Below, one piece after another: positions 22,179 through 32,538 of a stretch of 64,000 nt of DNA. Below the pieces are notes generated by a model, which made no database searches, had not been told where the DNA came from, and saw nothing but the letters and a program-made list of their open reading frames with translations. Source of the DNA: Tigriopus japonicus (taxonomy: Eukaryota; Arthropoda; Copepoda; Harpacticoida; Harpacticidae); contig JAAGOF010000158.1 in assembly GCA_010645155.1 (NCBI GenBank), forward strand, positions 74,140-138,139, in the 5' to 3' direction. The stretch's first letter is position 1. Each line of letters begins with the position of its first letter. The translations under genes were made by a program, and so were the position numbers.

Positions 22179-23992
22179 TATTGTCTTGGACCACATCTCC
22201 TCCCTAATATGCTTTGAAACCTAGATTTTTTTCAATTTTTTTGGCAGTTTTTGCAAAAAAAAAAAAATAGTTTGCAAAACAGAGTTTGCCAGATTCTCCT
22301 CTGAGAAGTTGTGACACAGATCAGACCACTCTGATTTTGGACTGAGAAAATGAGCGTTCAATATCCACAGACGTAATTGCCACTTCTCTTGTTTCCACAG
22401 TTGCAAATTTTCAGATACAAAATTTTCGTTCTCGTTTTTTTCGGTCGAAAATTTTCGCTGTTCTGCCACTTTCTATCACTTCTCTCTTTTACTGGCACTT
22501 GAAAATTCACTGCCACCGAGTTTTCTTTGCAAAATATTACAAATCTATTTGAAATAGGAATGAAATATTTTTGGTGCCTTTTGCAATGGACAACGGCACT
22601 CTGGTAAGAGAAAGTAAGCGAGAAAGAATAAATTGTCAATGTCACTCATCAAGTCCAAAATCTCTACGATTAATAGGGATAGGCAGAAAGTGCGAATAAA
22701 TATATTTGTTATTTGTCCGTCCCTAATTATCAATAATGTCATTCTTAAAAATCAAAATGTATGTAACTTTTGCCTCACAATTAAGAGTATAGTTTTAAAA
22801 GTTAGTCTTCAGTCTGCAATTTTTCATGGAAGTACCCTCTCCGTAAGTGAAAGCAAAAGTTTCTTTGACACTCTGGGCAAGTGCTGCTGGGTTGCTAGTT
22901 TTGCAAACACTAGCAATGTATGAGTGAAATCGGACGAATTCAGCTGGGGATTCTGGGGCCAAAAGGGATGCGTCAGAAGCGAGACTAACCATCCAAAAAA
23001 CTCAATTCACATTCTTCGTTTTGACAATCAATCGAAATGAACTTTTCCCTCACGGAGCAAACTTAAACTATGAAACGCCCAAGCCTAGTTCTGATCCATC
23101 CCTAGCCAGTTTGGCCCCCAAATCCCCACCTGAATTCGTCCGACTACACTCATCTATTCTTCCACAACCACAAAACATTTTTTGCCTTAGAGGAAGATCG
23201 TCGCAAAAGAAGGCTCAGGATGCCAATTCGAACGAAGTATTTATCAGTAAAGAGGTCTGACGTCAAAGTTGTAATTGGAGTGAGTTTTGAGCCCTTCACA
23301 AAGAACGGTTATCAACCATGTTATACCATGCTATAACGGATGGTTATTAAATACATGTGATCTCAATGGTGCCAGAGGGATTAATTGAGTTGTACAAATA
23401 ATAGTTCATGATAAAAGTTCTTTTATAATTACTCGTTTTAACAAAAAAGCACAATAGTATCAAACAAAGAATATGTTTAAACATTTTGTGACTTAATAAT
23501 GACATTAAAGGAATGAATTGCAAAGAGGTTGGTTGTTAGTGATATCAAATACAAATTAACGGCAAATGATGCCATATCATACCAAGCATTTTTTAAAACG
23601 AAGGAATTAAGCATTGAAAAAATGCGCTTTCATTTATATTTATAAGATTTTCCAGAACAATCACACCACGTAGATACGAATGAGTGAACACTTGTGTACG
23701 GTATGTAGGAAGACAAGATGGTCGTCAAACCATTTTCTGCAATCAACTCCGTGACTCTTTTCCTGCAAGCCGTGATGCCAAAGCATCTAGCCAGAACACA
23801 TCTACAATGATCACAAGACCATGACATCTTTAGATTGGCCACAATTCTCACCACAAGGGCTATTACGGTACAGTCTTGTGTACGTACACAACTTGACTTG
23901 CTAGCTGAACAATACCTTGCTTGGTATTTCAGTGCCAAGTCAGATGCTAAAACGCACATTTGTTTTGTTAGCCTGATTTTAAGAGTAGCAAA
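22179..23992. other. Non-coding stretch with a diverged inverted pair (22925-22990 / 23095-23165)
   Basis: Contains an A-run at about 22255-22267 and a small foldback near 22675-22726 (TAGGGATAGGC against GTCCGTCCCTA). In the two arms noted, the word CCTGAATTCGTCCGA/CTGAATTCGTCCGATT and its flanks occur in opposite orientations at about 70% identity. No gene is supported. The last bases before 23993 should contain the UGT promoter, but no TATA box stands out. Confidence 0.4.
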
Positions 23993-26182
23993 ATGACTAC
24001 CAAAATGAATGTGTGCTTGTTGTTATTGTGCCATTTTAGTGTGGGTGATCGCATCCTTATCATCCATCCAATTTATGCTGGAAGTCATCACTCTTTACTC
24101 AGAGCCTTAGGTAAGGTCAGAAAAGTGTCCTCAAACATTCTGTAATGTTTGGATTGAGAACTTGTTGAGAAAATTGATGAACATGTCGGTTTGAATATTG
24201 AATCAATCTTCAAAGGTAGCACAGATATTTGAAATTATTTAGCAAACTAGCAGCTACACGCATAGTGATAACATAAACGCGAATCAAGGATTATATCACA
24301 AATACCCTCGAATGAATGTCAGGTAACGTTTGGCAATTGAACTGCCTCTCGAAAGATTGCCCCCATTTATGTAAAATACCGTTCAAAATCAAATTTTAGG
24401 AGAACATTTAGTTAACAACGGGCATGAGGTGACTTTGTTCAAAGCCAAAGAAGCCAGGTTTGAACCAAAACAGTCATCAGTGGAAATAGTCGAGTTTCCA
24501 ATCGTGGATCAGAGGCAGATCTGCACCAGATACATCAATGAAAAAGGTCTGTGTTCGTTTGTGCGTTTCTTTTATTTCATCTTTTCACATTTTTTTATAA
24601 TTTGCGTCTCTTTAGGTGAATTTGACGTTAATATCGTTTTATCGTCAGCCTTTTGGAGCACAGGTTCATTTTTGGGATCATCTACGTTGGACTTTCCTTG
24701 TGTAGTTCCTTGCCTTTGCGACACATTATTCTCAAATAAAGAACTTGACAATATCATGCGGTCAAAATCCTTTGACCTGGCCATCGTTGACTTGAAAGGC
24801 AATGACTGTGGCATAAGATGGCTTTCCTTCTACAACATTCCCTTGGGTAATTAAACTAGCTCTAATAAGACTATTATTTTCATCTTTAATATGAATTTAA
24901 GGCAACCTTTGCCATGTTATATTTCAGTTGGTTTCTGGGGTCTACCATTTGCATTTACCAATGCTGCCCAAATAATGAGCGCCCCCTCATTAGCTCACAT
25001 CACGAAACCTACGTTTTTCAATGTGGTCAAAAACAGTCTCACTTACCTCTTTGATTATTTGGCTTACCGATATGTGGTCCATCCATTTGTTGAAACCTAT
25101 TGTATGTCACCAGGGTGTGACAATGCCATAAGTCTCGCCGAAGTGTATAAAGATAAACTGGAATTGATATTAGTTAATAGTAGTCCCTTGACGGAGTTTC
25201 CCAGACCATTGGGCCCCACAATCAAACAAATACCAGGCATATCTATTGCTGTCCACAATATGTCGAGCTCAACAAATAACTTGGTAAGTAAAAAACATTT
25301 TGTCTGTTACATTGAACTCAAAATTGAAAAACATTTTTTTAGCAATATTTGGATTTTCTCAATCATGGCACAGAAGGAGTTGTCGTATTTAGTATTGGAA
25401 AAACGGGGAGTGGAACAGTGCCAACAGAATTCCAAGAAAAGCTCATAAAGGCTTTGCAAGATGTGCCTTTTAAGTCAATACTTCAAATTGATCCTAATCA
25501 GATTCCCAAAGATCATCATAATCCTGCCAAAATTTTAATGGAGAAAATTATACCCTTGCCTGAAATCCTAGGTACTTTTGAACAAAAAAACACGACTCGC
25601 TCGAAGTTAATAACACGTGTTCATGGTTGCGTCTTAGGTCATCCAAATACCAAATTGTTCATCAGCCATTGTGGAACCTCCAGTGTTCAAGAATCTCTCT
25701 TTTACGGTGTCCCAATTTTGGGGATGCCAATTTTTGAGGACCAGTTTGATATTGCTCAGAGTATAGAGGATCGGGGCGTTGGTTCAGTGATTTGGAACAA
25801 GGATCAAATCATTTGGCAAGATATTTCTTGTATGATTAAAGAAATTATTGGAGATGAAAAGTAAGGGTGCTTCTTGAACAAATATCCTTTTTTTAGTGAA
25901 TTTACCTTCTCATCTTGTTTCAGGATTTACAACACGATGAAAAAACATTCACAACTTTTTCAAGACATCTTTTATCGATATCCACCTTTAGACGAGGCGT
26001 TATTTTGGATAAATATGGTTTTGAAAAACAAAGGCACGAATATTATTCGCACAAAACACGTTGATCTCAACATTTTGATAGATCTTAGCATCGCTTTATT
26101 GTTTGTCAGTTTATTCTATAGCATTTTTTGTTGCATGCACTCAAACAGGAAAAAAGTTTTGGACAAGCAAAAACTGTCATGA
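23993..26182 (+). CDS. UDP-glycosyltransferase (UGT family 1 type), 7 exons, complete
   Basis: Exons: 23993-24110, 24400-24546, 24616-24846, 24928-25283, 25343-25571, 25638-25860 and 25924-26182. All have GT/AG ends and consistent phases and sum to 1563 nt, giving 520 aa, the usual family length. A signal peptide (MTTKMNVCLLLLCHFSVG) is followed by ILIIHPIYAGSHHSLLRALG, the donor-side start with the candidate catalytic His in the SHH cluster, and HLVNNGHEVTLF. The UGT signature runs from GHPNTKLFISHCG (361-373) to GVPILGMPIFEDQFD, with the sugar-nucleotide-binding DQ at 395-396. The usual WxPQ is changed to IIPL and HGG to HCG. A membrane span lies near 484-506, and the tail ends KQKLS, a KxKxx-type ER-retrieval signal. 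It would therefore transfer sugars to small lipophilic compounds at the ER membrane, with the catalytic part in the lumen. A second ATG at 24005 is an equally possible start. Confidence 0.93.
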
Positions 26183-26189
26183 TAAGGGA

Positions 26190-26195
26190 AATAAA
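26190..26195 (+). terminator. Poly(A) signal of the UGT gene
   Basis: AATAAA 8 bp after the UGT stop codon. The very short 3' UTR fits the compact structure of the gene. Confidence 0.6.
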
Positions 26196-27829
26196 TTATA
26201 AACAAAATTATAGAAAAAAGCTAGTGCAACAAAATTACTGATCACACCAAAAGAAGTAAGAATGATTTCTTTAAAACTCGCTGTACTTTAAAGAACAAGC
26301 TCATGAGCTGGGATTGAGTTAAACCTAATTTTTCATAACGTTGCTTCAGGGAGGAAATATGGTAATGTGGTAAGCTCAATTTCCTCTAACGAAAGACATT
26401 CCAGGTTCAATTCTTTTCCTCAAACGCAGATGAATCTGCCCAAATGCAAAGGTTGTATTGAGTCAAAATTGCACATTGCTTTTTGTTTATGACGGCAGCG
26501 AGGCAAAATTGAAGTTGGAACGGGTAAAATCCATGTTAACCATGGATTGCCCAAGTTTTTGTGGCTTGGAATGTTAAAAAAGGATTTCAAAACAATTGAC
26601 ATTCGCAGCCAACCTCCGAGTTGTGAAAGCCTGTAAAAAACTGAAAACTCTGTAAAAAGAAACAAGTCAAGTTAACCAAAGAGAAGAAAAAGAGGAGAAA
26701 ATGTGGGTTTATTCGTCAAACAATCAAATACATCAACAATATTAATAAACATTCAAAAACAAGGTTTGGAGTTGCTCACTTGGGTGTTAGGGTTATAACC
26801 TTTCTGCTATCTTTCTTTCATTCACTCCAAATATGCATAAATATTCTTTTCTTTCTTTAAATCACGAGAGCTGAGAGAAAAAGATTATTTTGCCTTCGAA
26901 CAGAAAATCTAGAGGGTTCAAAATAGCTTGTTCTCCCTAGTCGCTCGCGTCAGCAATAACCCAGGGATAACCTATGTAATAGTATAAATACTACTTCAGG
27001 GGTTCCTGAATAACCCTACACATAGAGGACTGTAAACTGGAGACCGCTCCTCATTTCGCTGTTTACGTTAGTAGGGAAGTCGTTCCCAAGCACGGTGGAT
27101 TGCTTAGCTCTCATTGATGAAATGCCAAGATTTTAAATACGTTTTTCAACGTCAAAGTGTCAAAATGAACAACTTTCATTAAACCAATTATCATATGTTA
27201 GGTTGAATAAAGTAATTAAATCCCTAAAACAAATTGCTAACAACTCCAAAACTGAAGTTCTAGCTATCAAAAGAGACTATAGATTGGAATAGACATAACA
27301 TTTTACTCATAAATCTCAAGCAGATGTTCAGCCATATTGGTACAATGAAATCTCAAATGATATTCTTTATTCATAAGAAGACACATATTGTGAAATCATT
27401 GATATTTCTAGATCTTTCATTGTTTTCCTACATCAATAGATATAAACTAATTTTGTTGGCTTGATGTTGGATTTTTTATAACTTTATCAATCAAAAATTG
27501 ACAGCTAACAAGCTCCATTTCCTCAATCTTTATTACACTATATTAATTCTTTAAGTTATAGGAAGAGCTAACTTGTTTTCAATCCAGGCAGAGTGCACTT
27601 TCTTACTTCCTCATTCCCATTACATGATCAAGCCCATGGGTTTCTCATTTGTTTAACTCCTATAAAAAGGACTCAAATAGTTATTAGTAATCAATATAAA
27701 TCACACTACCAAAGTTTCTAAATATGCTTAAGAACAATTCTTTGTGTGCATCAAGTAACACTTCATCGTTGCGACACATTACAAGAACCATTATCAAATA
27801 AAAATTCTTTCTTTGGTGACTTGAACAAT
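26196..27829. other. Non-coding stretch, no gene recognised
   Basis: AT-rich. No open frame with family features, no repeat shared with the rest of the window, and no RNA gene seen. Confidence 0.45.
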
Positions 27830-28305
27830 GAACTAAATCAAGAAGCACGGAAATCATGGAGTGGAAGGCTAGCAATGAGAATTATGATTTCCAGAAGAAA
27901 CAAACCATTTGCGTTCTTCTGCAAATGAGTCCTGTCTTGCATTTAGAAGAACACGTATTTCAAATTTCAGCCCAATCGAATGCCGGAGTGAAAAGTTATG
28001 CCTTCTCAACTTATGTACTGATGAGAGCATAGAATGAATGAGTTCGCCCTTTTGTGGTAAAATGATAACCACAAAAGGGCTAGTTCATTCATTCTCGGTA
28101 GGATTTGCACTGAGCTTTGAGAGAGCATAACTTTTGACTCCGACGTTCGATTGAGCTGAAAATTGAAGTACGTGGTCTACTCGACAAAAGAAATGTCTCA
28201 ATTGCAGAAGAATGTAATTGAATAGTTCTTACTGGAAATCATTATTCTCAGTGCAAGCCTCCCACTCCATGATTCCAGTGCTTCTTGACTAAATGCATTT
28301 GTGTT
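27830..28305. repeat. Large imperfect palindrome (two arms of about 235 bp around a 9-bp centre)
   Basis: 27830-28058 is an inverted copy of 28067-28305 at about 75-80% identity. The central 28 bp on each side are the best paired (GAATGAATGAGTTCGCCCTT with its complement), closing on a short AT-rich loop. Both arms, read towards the centre, keep a similar short frame: a LNQEARKSWSGRLAMRIMIS-type stretch in the left arm and FSQEALESWSGRLALRIMIS in the right. It could be a foldback transposon or an inverted duplication of a coding fragment. Confidence 0.82.
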
Positions 28306-30607
28306 GAAATTTTGGGCAAATATAAGAAAATAATATGTTTTGAGCTTAAAAGATGCCCAATATTCTGCCTCATACAATTCAAACACTGAAATTGATCGTA
28401 CTCTCTTGATTCACTCACATTTAGAAAAGGTAAATGGACTTTTGGTATGTGGCTGAATCACCAACAGAACAAGCCCCGCCATCAAGATGAACTCACACAC
28501 CATGAAGAATCTATCTGTAGTAGAGACTTGACTGATTCCCAAAATAACTTTGGGTGTGAATTTGCTCCTGTCACTAAAGTGTATCAAAGGTGGGTGTGCC
28601 ATCAACCATAGACTGTAGCACTATAGCAGATGAAGGAGTACTGCTACGAAACAAATGAACTTAACTTACAATTTAAATAACACACTTGAAAGGCACTGCA
28701 CAGATGAATTTATCACTTTTCAAGATGATTTTTCAAGATGTTTATAATATTGTGAGTGAGAAGCAACTGGCAAAACAAACAAGGGTGTCTGCAAATTGTA
28801 GGCTTTCTACAATTGTGATTTAGATCTTGCAAAAAGAATTAAGTCTCAAGTCATTTCTTTAAGTAATAGAAGCCTACCATGAGCCTATGAATTGCAGGAG
28901 GAACTTAATACTCAAAATATAAAAAGTTGTTGTGGTGCCATCAGAAGAAATCATGTTGTCTGATGGTCAATGATCTCGTCACCTTTTGAATGGCAAATGT
29001 GGCCAACCCTGCCCAATGAGAATTAGCTTGGGTTGCCTGAATGACACATAATTTGAGACAGGCACTTTTTCTGATGTGGTTTCTAATCCTTTAAATTAAG
29101 AAATCCCTGTCTAGATAGAGGTATGGTTGACAACTCTGCAGGGACAGCAATACAATCTCAGCTTGAAGTTGGTATTAATTCTCAGTGGTAAAATAACTTA
29201 CCTTGGGAGACCTTGGTACCTATAATTCCTTGGTTCTTACATGAGGAAAGCTTTGCTTATGGGTTCAATCTTTCTTTTTTTATTGGAATTTCATCCTCCC
29301 GAACAATCAGCCTGCTTAGACTTTTCTTTTTAGAGAGAGGTTGGATTTGAAAATTTCCAGGACAAAACATTGAAATTCAGGGATCAGAAATCAACTTTCA
29401 CACTTCCAGAGGGTACCCAGTGTTGTGGCATGGGGCTAAGCACGTAAAACTCATTCTCAAAGGGACTTAAAACCACTTTTCTTGGACGATTGTGTTCTCC
29501 CGCCCCAATCTGTTTCTTCCCTACTGATGTAAGAGAATCTGAAGATTGGCGGCGGCAGCGCAGTCTAGGAATTCAGTGGTCTATGCCCTACACTGCGCTA
29601 CTACACTTAGAAACGTCTGAAAACTTTGCTCGACTTCAAAAAAGGCTTTTTCTAGCCCTAATAATCACCATACTTCAAATATCAGTATTAACTGTTGTTG
29701 TTTTTTTATTTTTGAACTTTTACGTTGAAAAAGCCACTTGAGAATTTAAAAAATGATAAAAAGAGAAACAGTTTGTTCAGGAAAAATAACGATCAACCTT
29801 TTGTTTTTCTTGTGTTGTCACAATAAAGGTATTTTTCAATTGTTCTTATTATTCCAGGAATTGCAATTGTTCCAGTTCCTATTGGGAAAAAGAACCGGAT
29901 TATTGTACTTTCGTTACAAGTGCCCTGGCATTTGTGTGGACCCAGTCAACCAGGCTGTGGCTTGGTCCTTGGGCAAGTTTTTTTACAGTCGCCAATTTAT
30001 TTGTGTTGCGACCAATCAAAAATTGTCACTATTTTTTATTAGTTTACGTCTCTTTATTTTCTGGAAGTCAGTCTGTGCTGGACCTTTTGACCCTTTGACC
30101 CAAAAACTAAGCAAGGCTCAATGTGGCAACACTTTGCCCAAAAGTATTATGTGGTCGCATCAGAACTATTGATGGGAACAATCTGCAACTTGAAGAGGTG
30201 TTTGGGCCAAGCAACAATTTTCAGCTGTGCTTGAAAGCTTGCAAGCAGATTCGCCCGATCTCAGGTTTGACACAATTGTCCTGACTGTCTCAGCTAATGG
30301 AAAGAGAGATACCAGAATAATTCAAATGTGGAAAAAAATTAACAGGTAAAGAAGACTGAAGAATGATTATGATCGCTAATAAAGACAAATTAACATACAT
30401 GTTTGTTTGTGATGGAGTCAGAACGCAGCTTTGCAGTTGTGATCTGATAGAGGCTGTCCGCCATATAGGGATATTGCCGCTCCACTTGGACAAGCCAACA
30501 AGTATTAATTTTTACCTCACCCTCGGGAATGACCCCCGGTTCGTCCATTTAACGTCCGTGACTTCGTCGTGACTATCGTCGTGACTCGTCCGTGACTATT
30601 GCATGTA
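28306..30607. other. Non-coding stretch; two weak hydrophobic open frames only
   Basis: No supported gene. The frame at 29490-29741 ends with a long hydrophobic segment (LFLALIITILQISVLTVVVF) that could be a membrane anchor, and the frame at 29753-30172 is also hydrophobic. Neither has splice partners or a recognisable family, so both are left as unproven. Confidence 0.4.
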
Positions 30608-30806
30608 ACTTAATACCACAGGCCACTAGGACTCGGCAAGCCCGGGATCGAACCGGGCTTGCCTAGTTCTGCATTGAAAGACAGTTCAACGCTAAATTTT
30701 GACTCGGAAGACTTGAGTTTTGGAGAGTGGCAGTCAGCCGGGATCGGACCCCCGCCAACTGCACGACAACCCAACACAGCACGCACTACGCCATGCCTCA
30801 CCCCCT
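30608..30806 (-). mobile_element. tRNA-derived SINE of a second type (SINE-2)
   Basis: Minus strand. The head near 30806-30735 has an A-box-like ATGGCGTAGTGCGTGC and a B box in GGGGTCCGATCCCGGC. About 90 bp further on, a second B-box-like GGTTCGATCCCGGG lies in a perfect 25-bp palindrome (30635-30659, AAGCCCGGGATC then GAACCGGGCTT). The stems do not fit a functional tRNA. It shows no homology to SINE-1 outside the promoter boxes. The dispersed repeat at 30828 follows directly. Confidence 0.65.
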
Positions 30807-30827
30807 TAACATACACGTATTGAGAGT

Positions 30828-31072
30828 CGAAAAAAGCGACCTTAAGCGGCATTTATAGCGTAACCTGTAATGGAAAGTAGAGAAATTCTGAAAATACTCC
30901 CTTCACTTTGCTAAGTTTGAATGCCTCTCGTACATCCCCAGTGATTTGTAATTGGCAGCAGTTAACAGCAAGTTGTTACTTATTGTATCAAGAAACAGTC
31001 TTAAATTTTAAGGACATCAAGATTTTTGCCTCATTTTGAAGTTATTACAGGTTTAAAATGTCAACTTCAGTT
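30828..31072 (+). repeat. Dispersed 245-bp repeat, copy 2
   Basis: Same orientation and same limits as 4952-5196. It differs by substitutions and small indels, for example AAGCGGCATTTATAGCG against AAGCGGCATTTATTGCA. Here it lies between SINE-2 and a LINE-A 5' end. Confidence 0.8.
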
Positions 31073-31302
31073 GACAAAAAGACTCTGAAAAAAAGACGAA
31101 ACGACACAAAGAAAAATAATACGAAAGAAAACCTTAAGAAATGCTGAAAGAGGATAAAAGAAAGAAAACAACTGATGATCAATCACAAAACTAACATAAA
31201 AACTAAAGTAATAACGAAAAGAAGAGAAAGGCAAAATAATGTAAAAAAATGGCTTACCTTGGATCCACAAGACCACCACACAAACACAACACAACACTTA
31301 GT

Positions 31303-31472
31303 CAGGGACCACTGTACGTCAGGAAGAATTTCAAAAATACACACTGGGTCCGACCGATCATTGTACTAAAATGTGAGGTTTTTGCAACAAATATATTGTT
31401 CCGTTTAATTTTCATTGTACTAATCGGACCCAGTGTGTATTTTGAAAGTAATCCTGGCTTGAGCCATCCTTG
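31303..31472. mobile_element. 170-bp hAT-like foldback MITE
   Basis: Begins CAGGGA and ends with TCCTTG. The interior is a long hairpin: AATACACACTGGGTCCGA near 31336 pairs with TCGGACCCAGTGTGTATT near 31425. ACTTAGT flanks both ends (31296-31302 and 31473-31479). Removing it restores the LINE-A leader sequence seen at 8435-8460. Confidence 0.82.
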
Positions 31473-31496
31473 ACTTAGTACAAACCGGCCGAATTA

Positions 31497-31943
31497 CAGC
31501 AATTACTAGTGACCAAGGTTTAGGCCTGGTAGTTGCAACAATGCCTTTCTTATCTGCACAACTTGAAGTTGAAATAGCAATTCTTGACATCGTATTTGCA
31601 AAAAGTATGTTTTGTTGCTTTTATCTAAAATTTTGCAACACATAAGTTGAGAGGGTTCTTCTGAACTTTGAAATTAGGAATGCCCGACTTTGAATAACAA
31701 GAAGGCCAGAGGAGATCAGTTCCTGGGGCAACTAAACCTAAAAACAAATTATTTGTTTAATTGAAGGCTTCCAATATCTCCATTTGTTTTCAAATTACTT
31801 TGCAATGCTTCACAACATACATTAACCATGCCATTGCCCATAAATGCAACATTTTTCGAAAATCTGACGCTTGAAAACTGAGATTTTTTTTGGCAAGCCT
31901 AAAAACAGCACCAGGGCCGTAAAATGATACGGTAATCACTCCC
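31497..31943. mobile_element. Insertion in the LINE-A 5' end, class uncertain
   Basis: The LINE-A leader breaks at ...CGAATTA and resumes at ATTATCATGAGC, so ATTA stands on both sides (31493-31496 and 31944-31947). The insert ends look weakly inverted (CAGCAATTACTAG against GGGAGTGATTACCG, with GGCC..CTGGT further in). No coding sequence is recognised. Confidence 0.5.
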
Positions 31944-31995
31944 ATTATCATGAGCAACGCAAAACACGTCCGCTCACGACAACAGACGGGAGAAA

Positions 31996-32538
31996 ATAAT
32001 AAAACATAGTTTTTCGTCTGAATAGAAATAAATATATTACGTCTGAATATCATCCACGAAATATGAATGAAAGCCAATCAAAGATGAAATAGCAAACAAG
32101 ATTAAAATACACTGAAAGTGTGAAAATTGATTTCCGTATTACGAGGGAATGTTTTTTTTTACAACGATCAAGTTCAATGCACTGCCAGTGTTAAAAACAA
32201 GGACAAGCGTAAATCTTTGTACGGACTGGTACTGCCGCTGCGCAAATCGGAAAGCTCAATGTTCATTATGCAATCCCCTCATGATTCTTTGTGCCTTCCA
32301 AAGCACCATGATGGACTAATACTTTTGATATCTTTACAAGTGCGTCTAATTGAGGCTCACATGGAACTTTTCACGCTCTCAGGACGTTATTAGCTCATAG
32401 CGTAGCTCTTAAACTTTAAGGGCTTAATGTGAAGCATGCTGTTTTTGCTTTGCTTCTTTTTTCTTTTGCCTGTCTTGAACTTTAAAGGTACCTAATCCCA
32501 AAAGCATTATCGAATGTAAGACTATCAGCATTCTTGTC
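31996..32538. other. Non-coding stretch between LINE-A fragments
   Basis: Featureless sequence between the detached LINE-A 5' end and LINE-A copy 4. Confidence 0.4.

Larger units (their letters stand above)
31232..31995 (-). mobile_element. Detached LINE-A 5' end, broken by two insertions
   Basis: Pieces 31232-31302, 31480-31496 and 31944-31995 together reproduce the LINE-A 5' region of 8370-8512, from ATGGCTTACCTTGGATCCAC through AAACCGGCCGAATTA to the terminal CAACAGACGGGAGAA (plus-strand reading). The gaps are the MITE at 31303-31472 and a longer insertion at about 31497-31943. A probable further part of the leader, A-rich and diverged, extends down to about 31075. Confidence 0.78.

Noticed and set aside
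21937..22194. Repeat protein with HDNST units
   Set aside because: Translation of the 15-bp minisatellite, with no flanking domain.
28198..28612. Multi-exon membrane-protein gene on the minus strand (hydrophobic frame 28602-28420 joined to 28386-28235)
   Set aside because: Good-looking donor and acceptor sites would leave an intron of only 33 bp, too short to splice, and the upstream exon meets a stop. The second part is also an arm of the palindrome.
30735..30806. Functional tRNA gene
   Set aside because: Only the promoter boxes fit. The cloverleaf stems fail, so it is treated as a SINE head.
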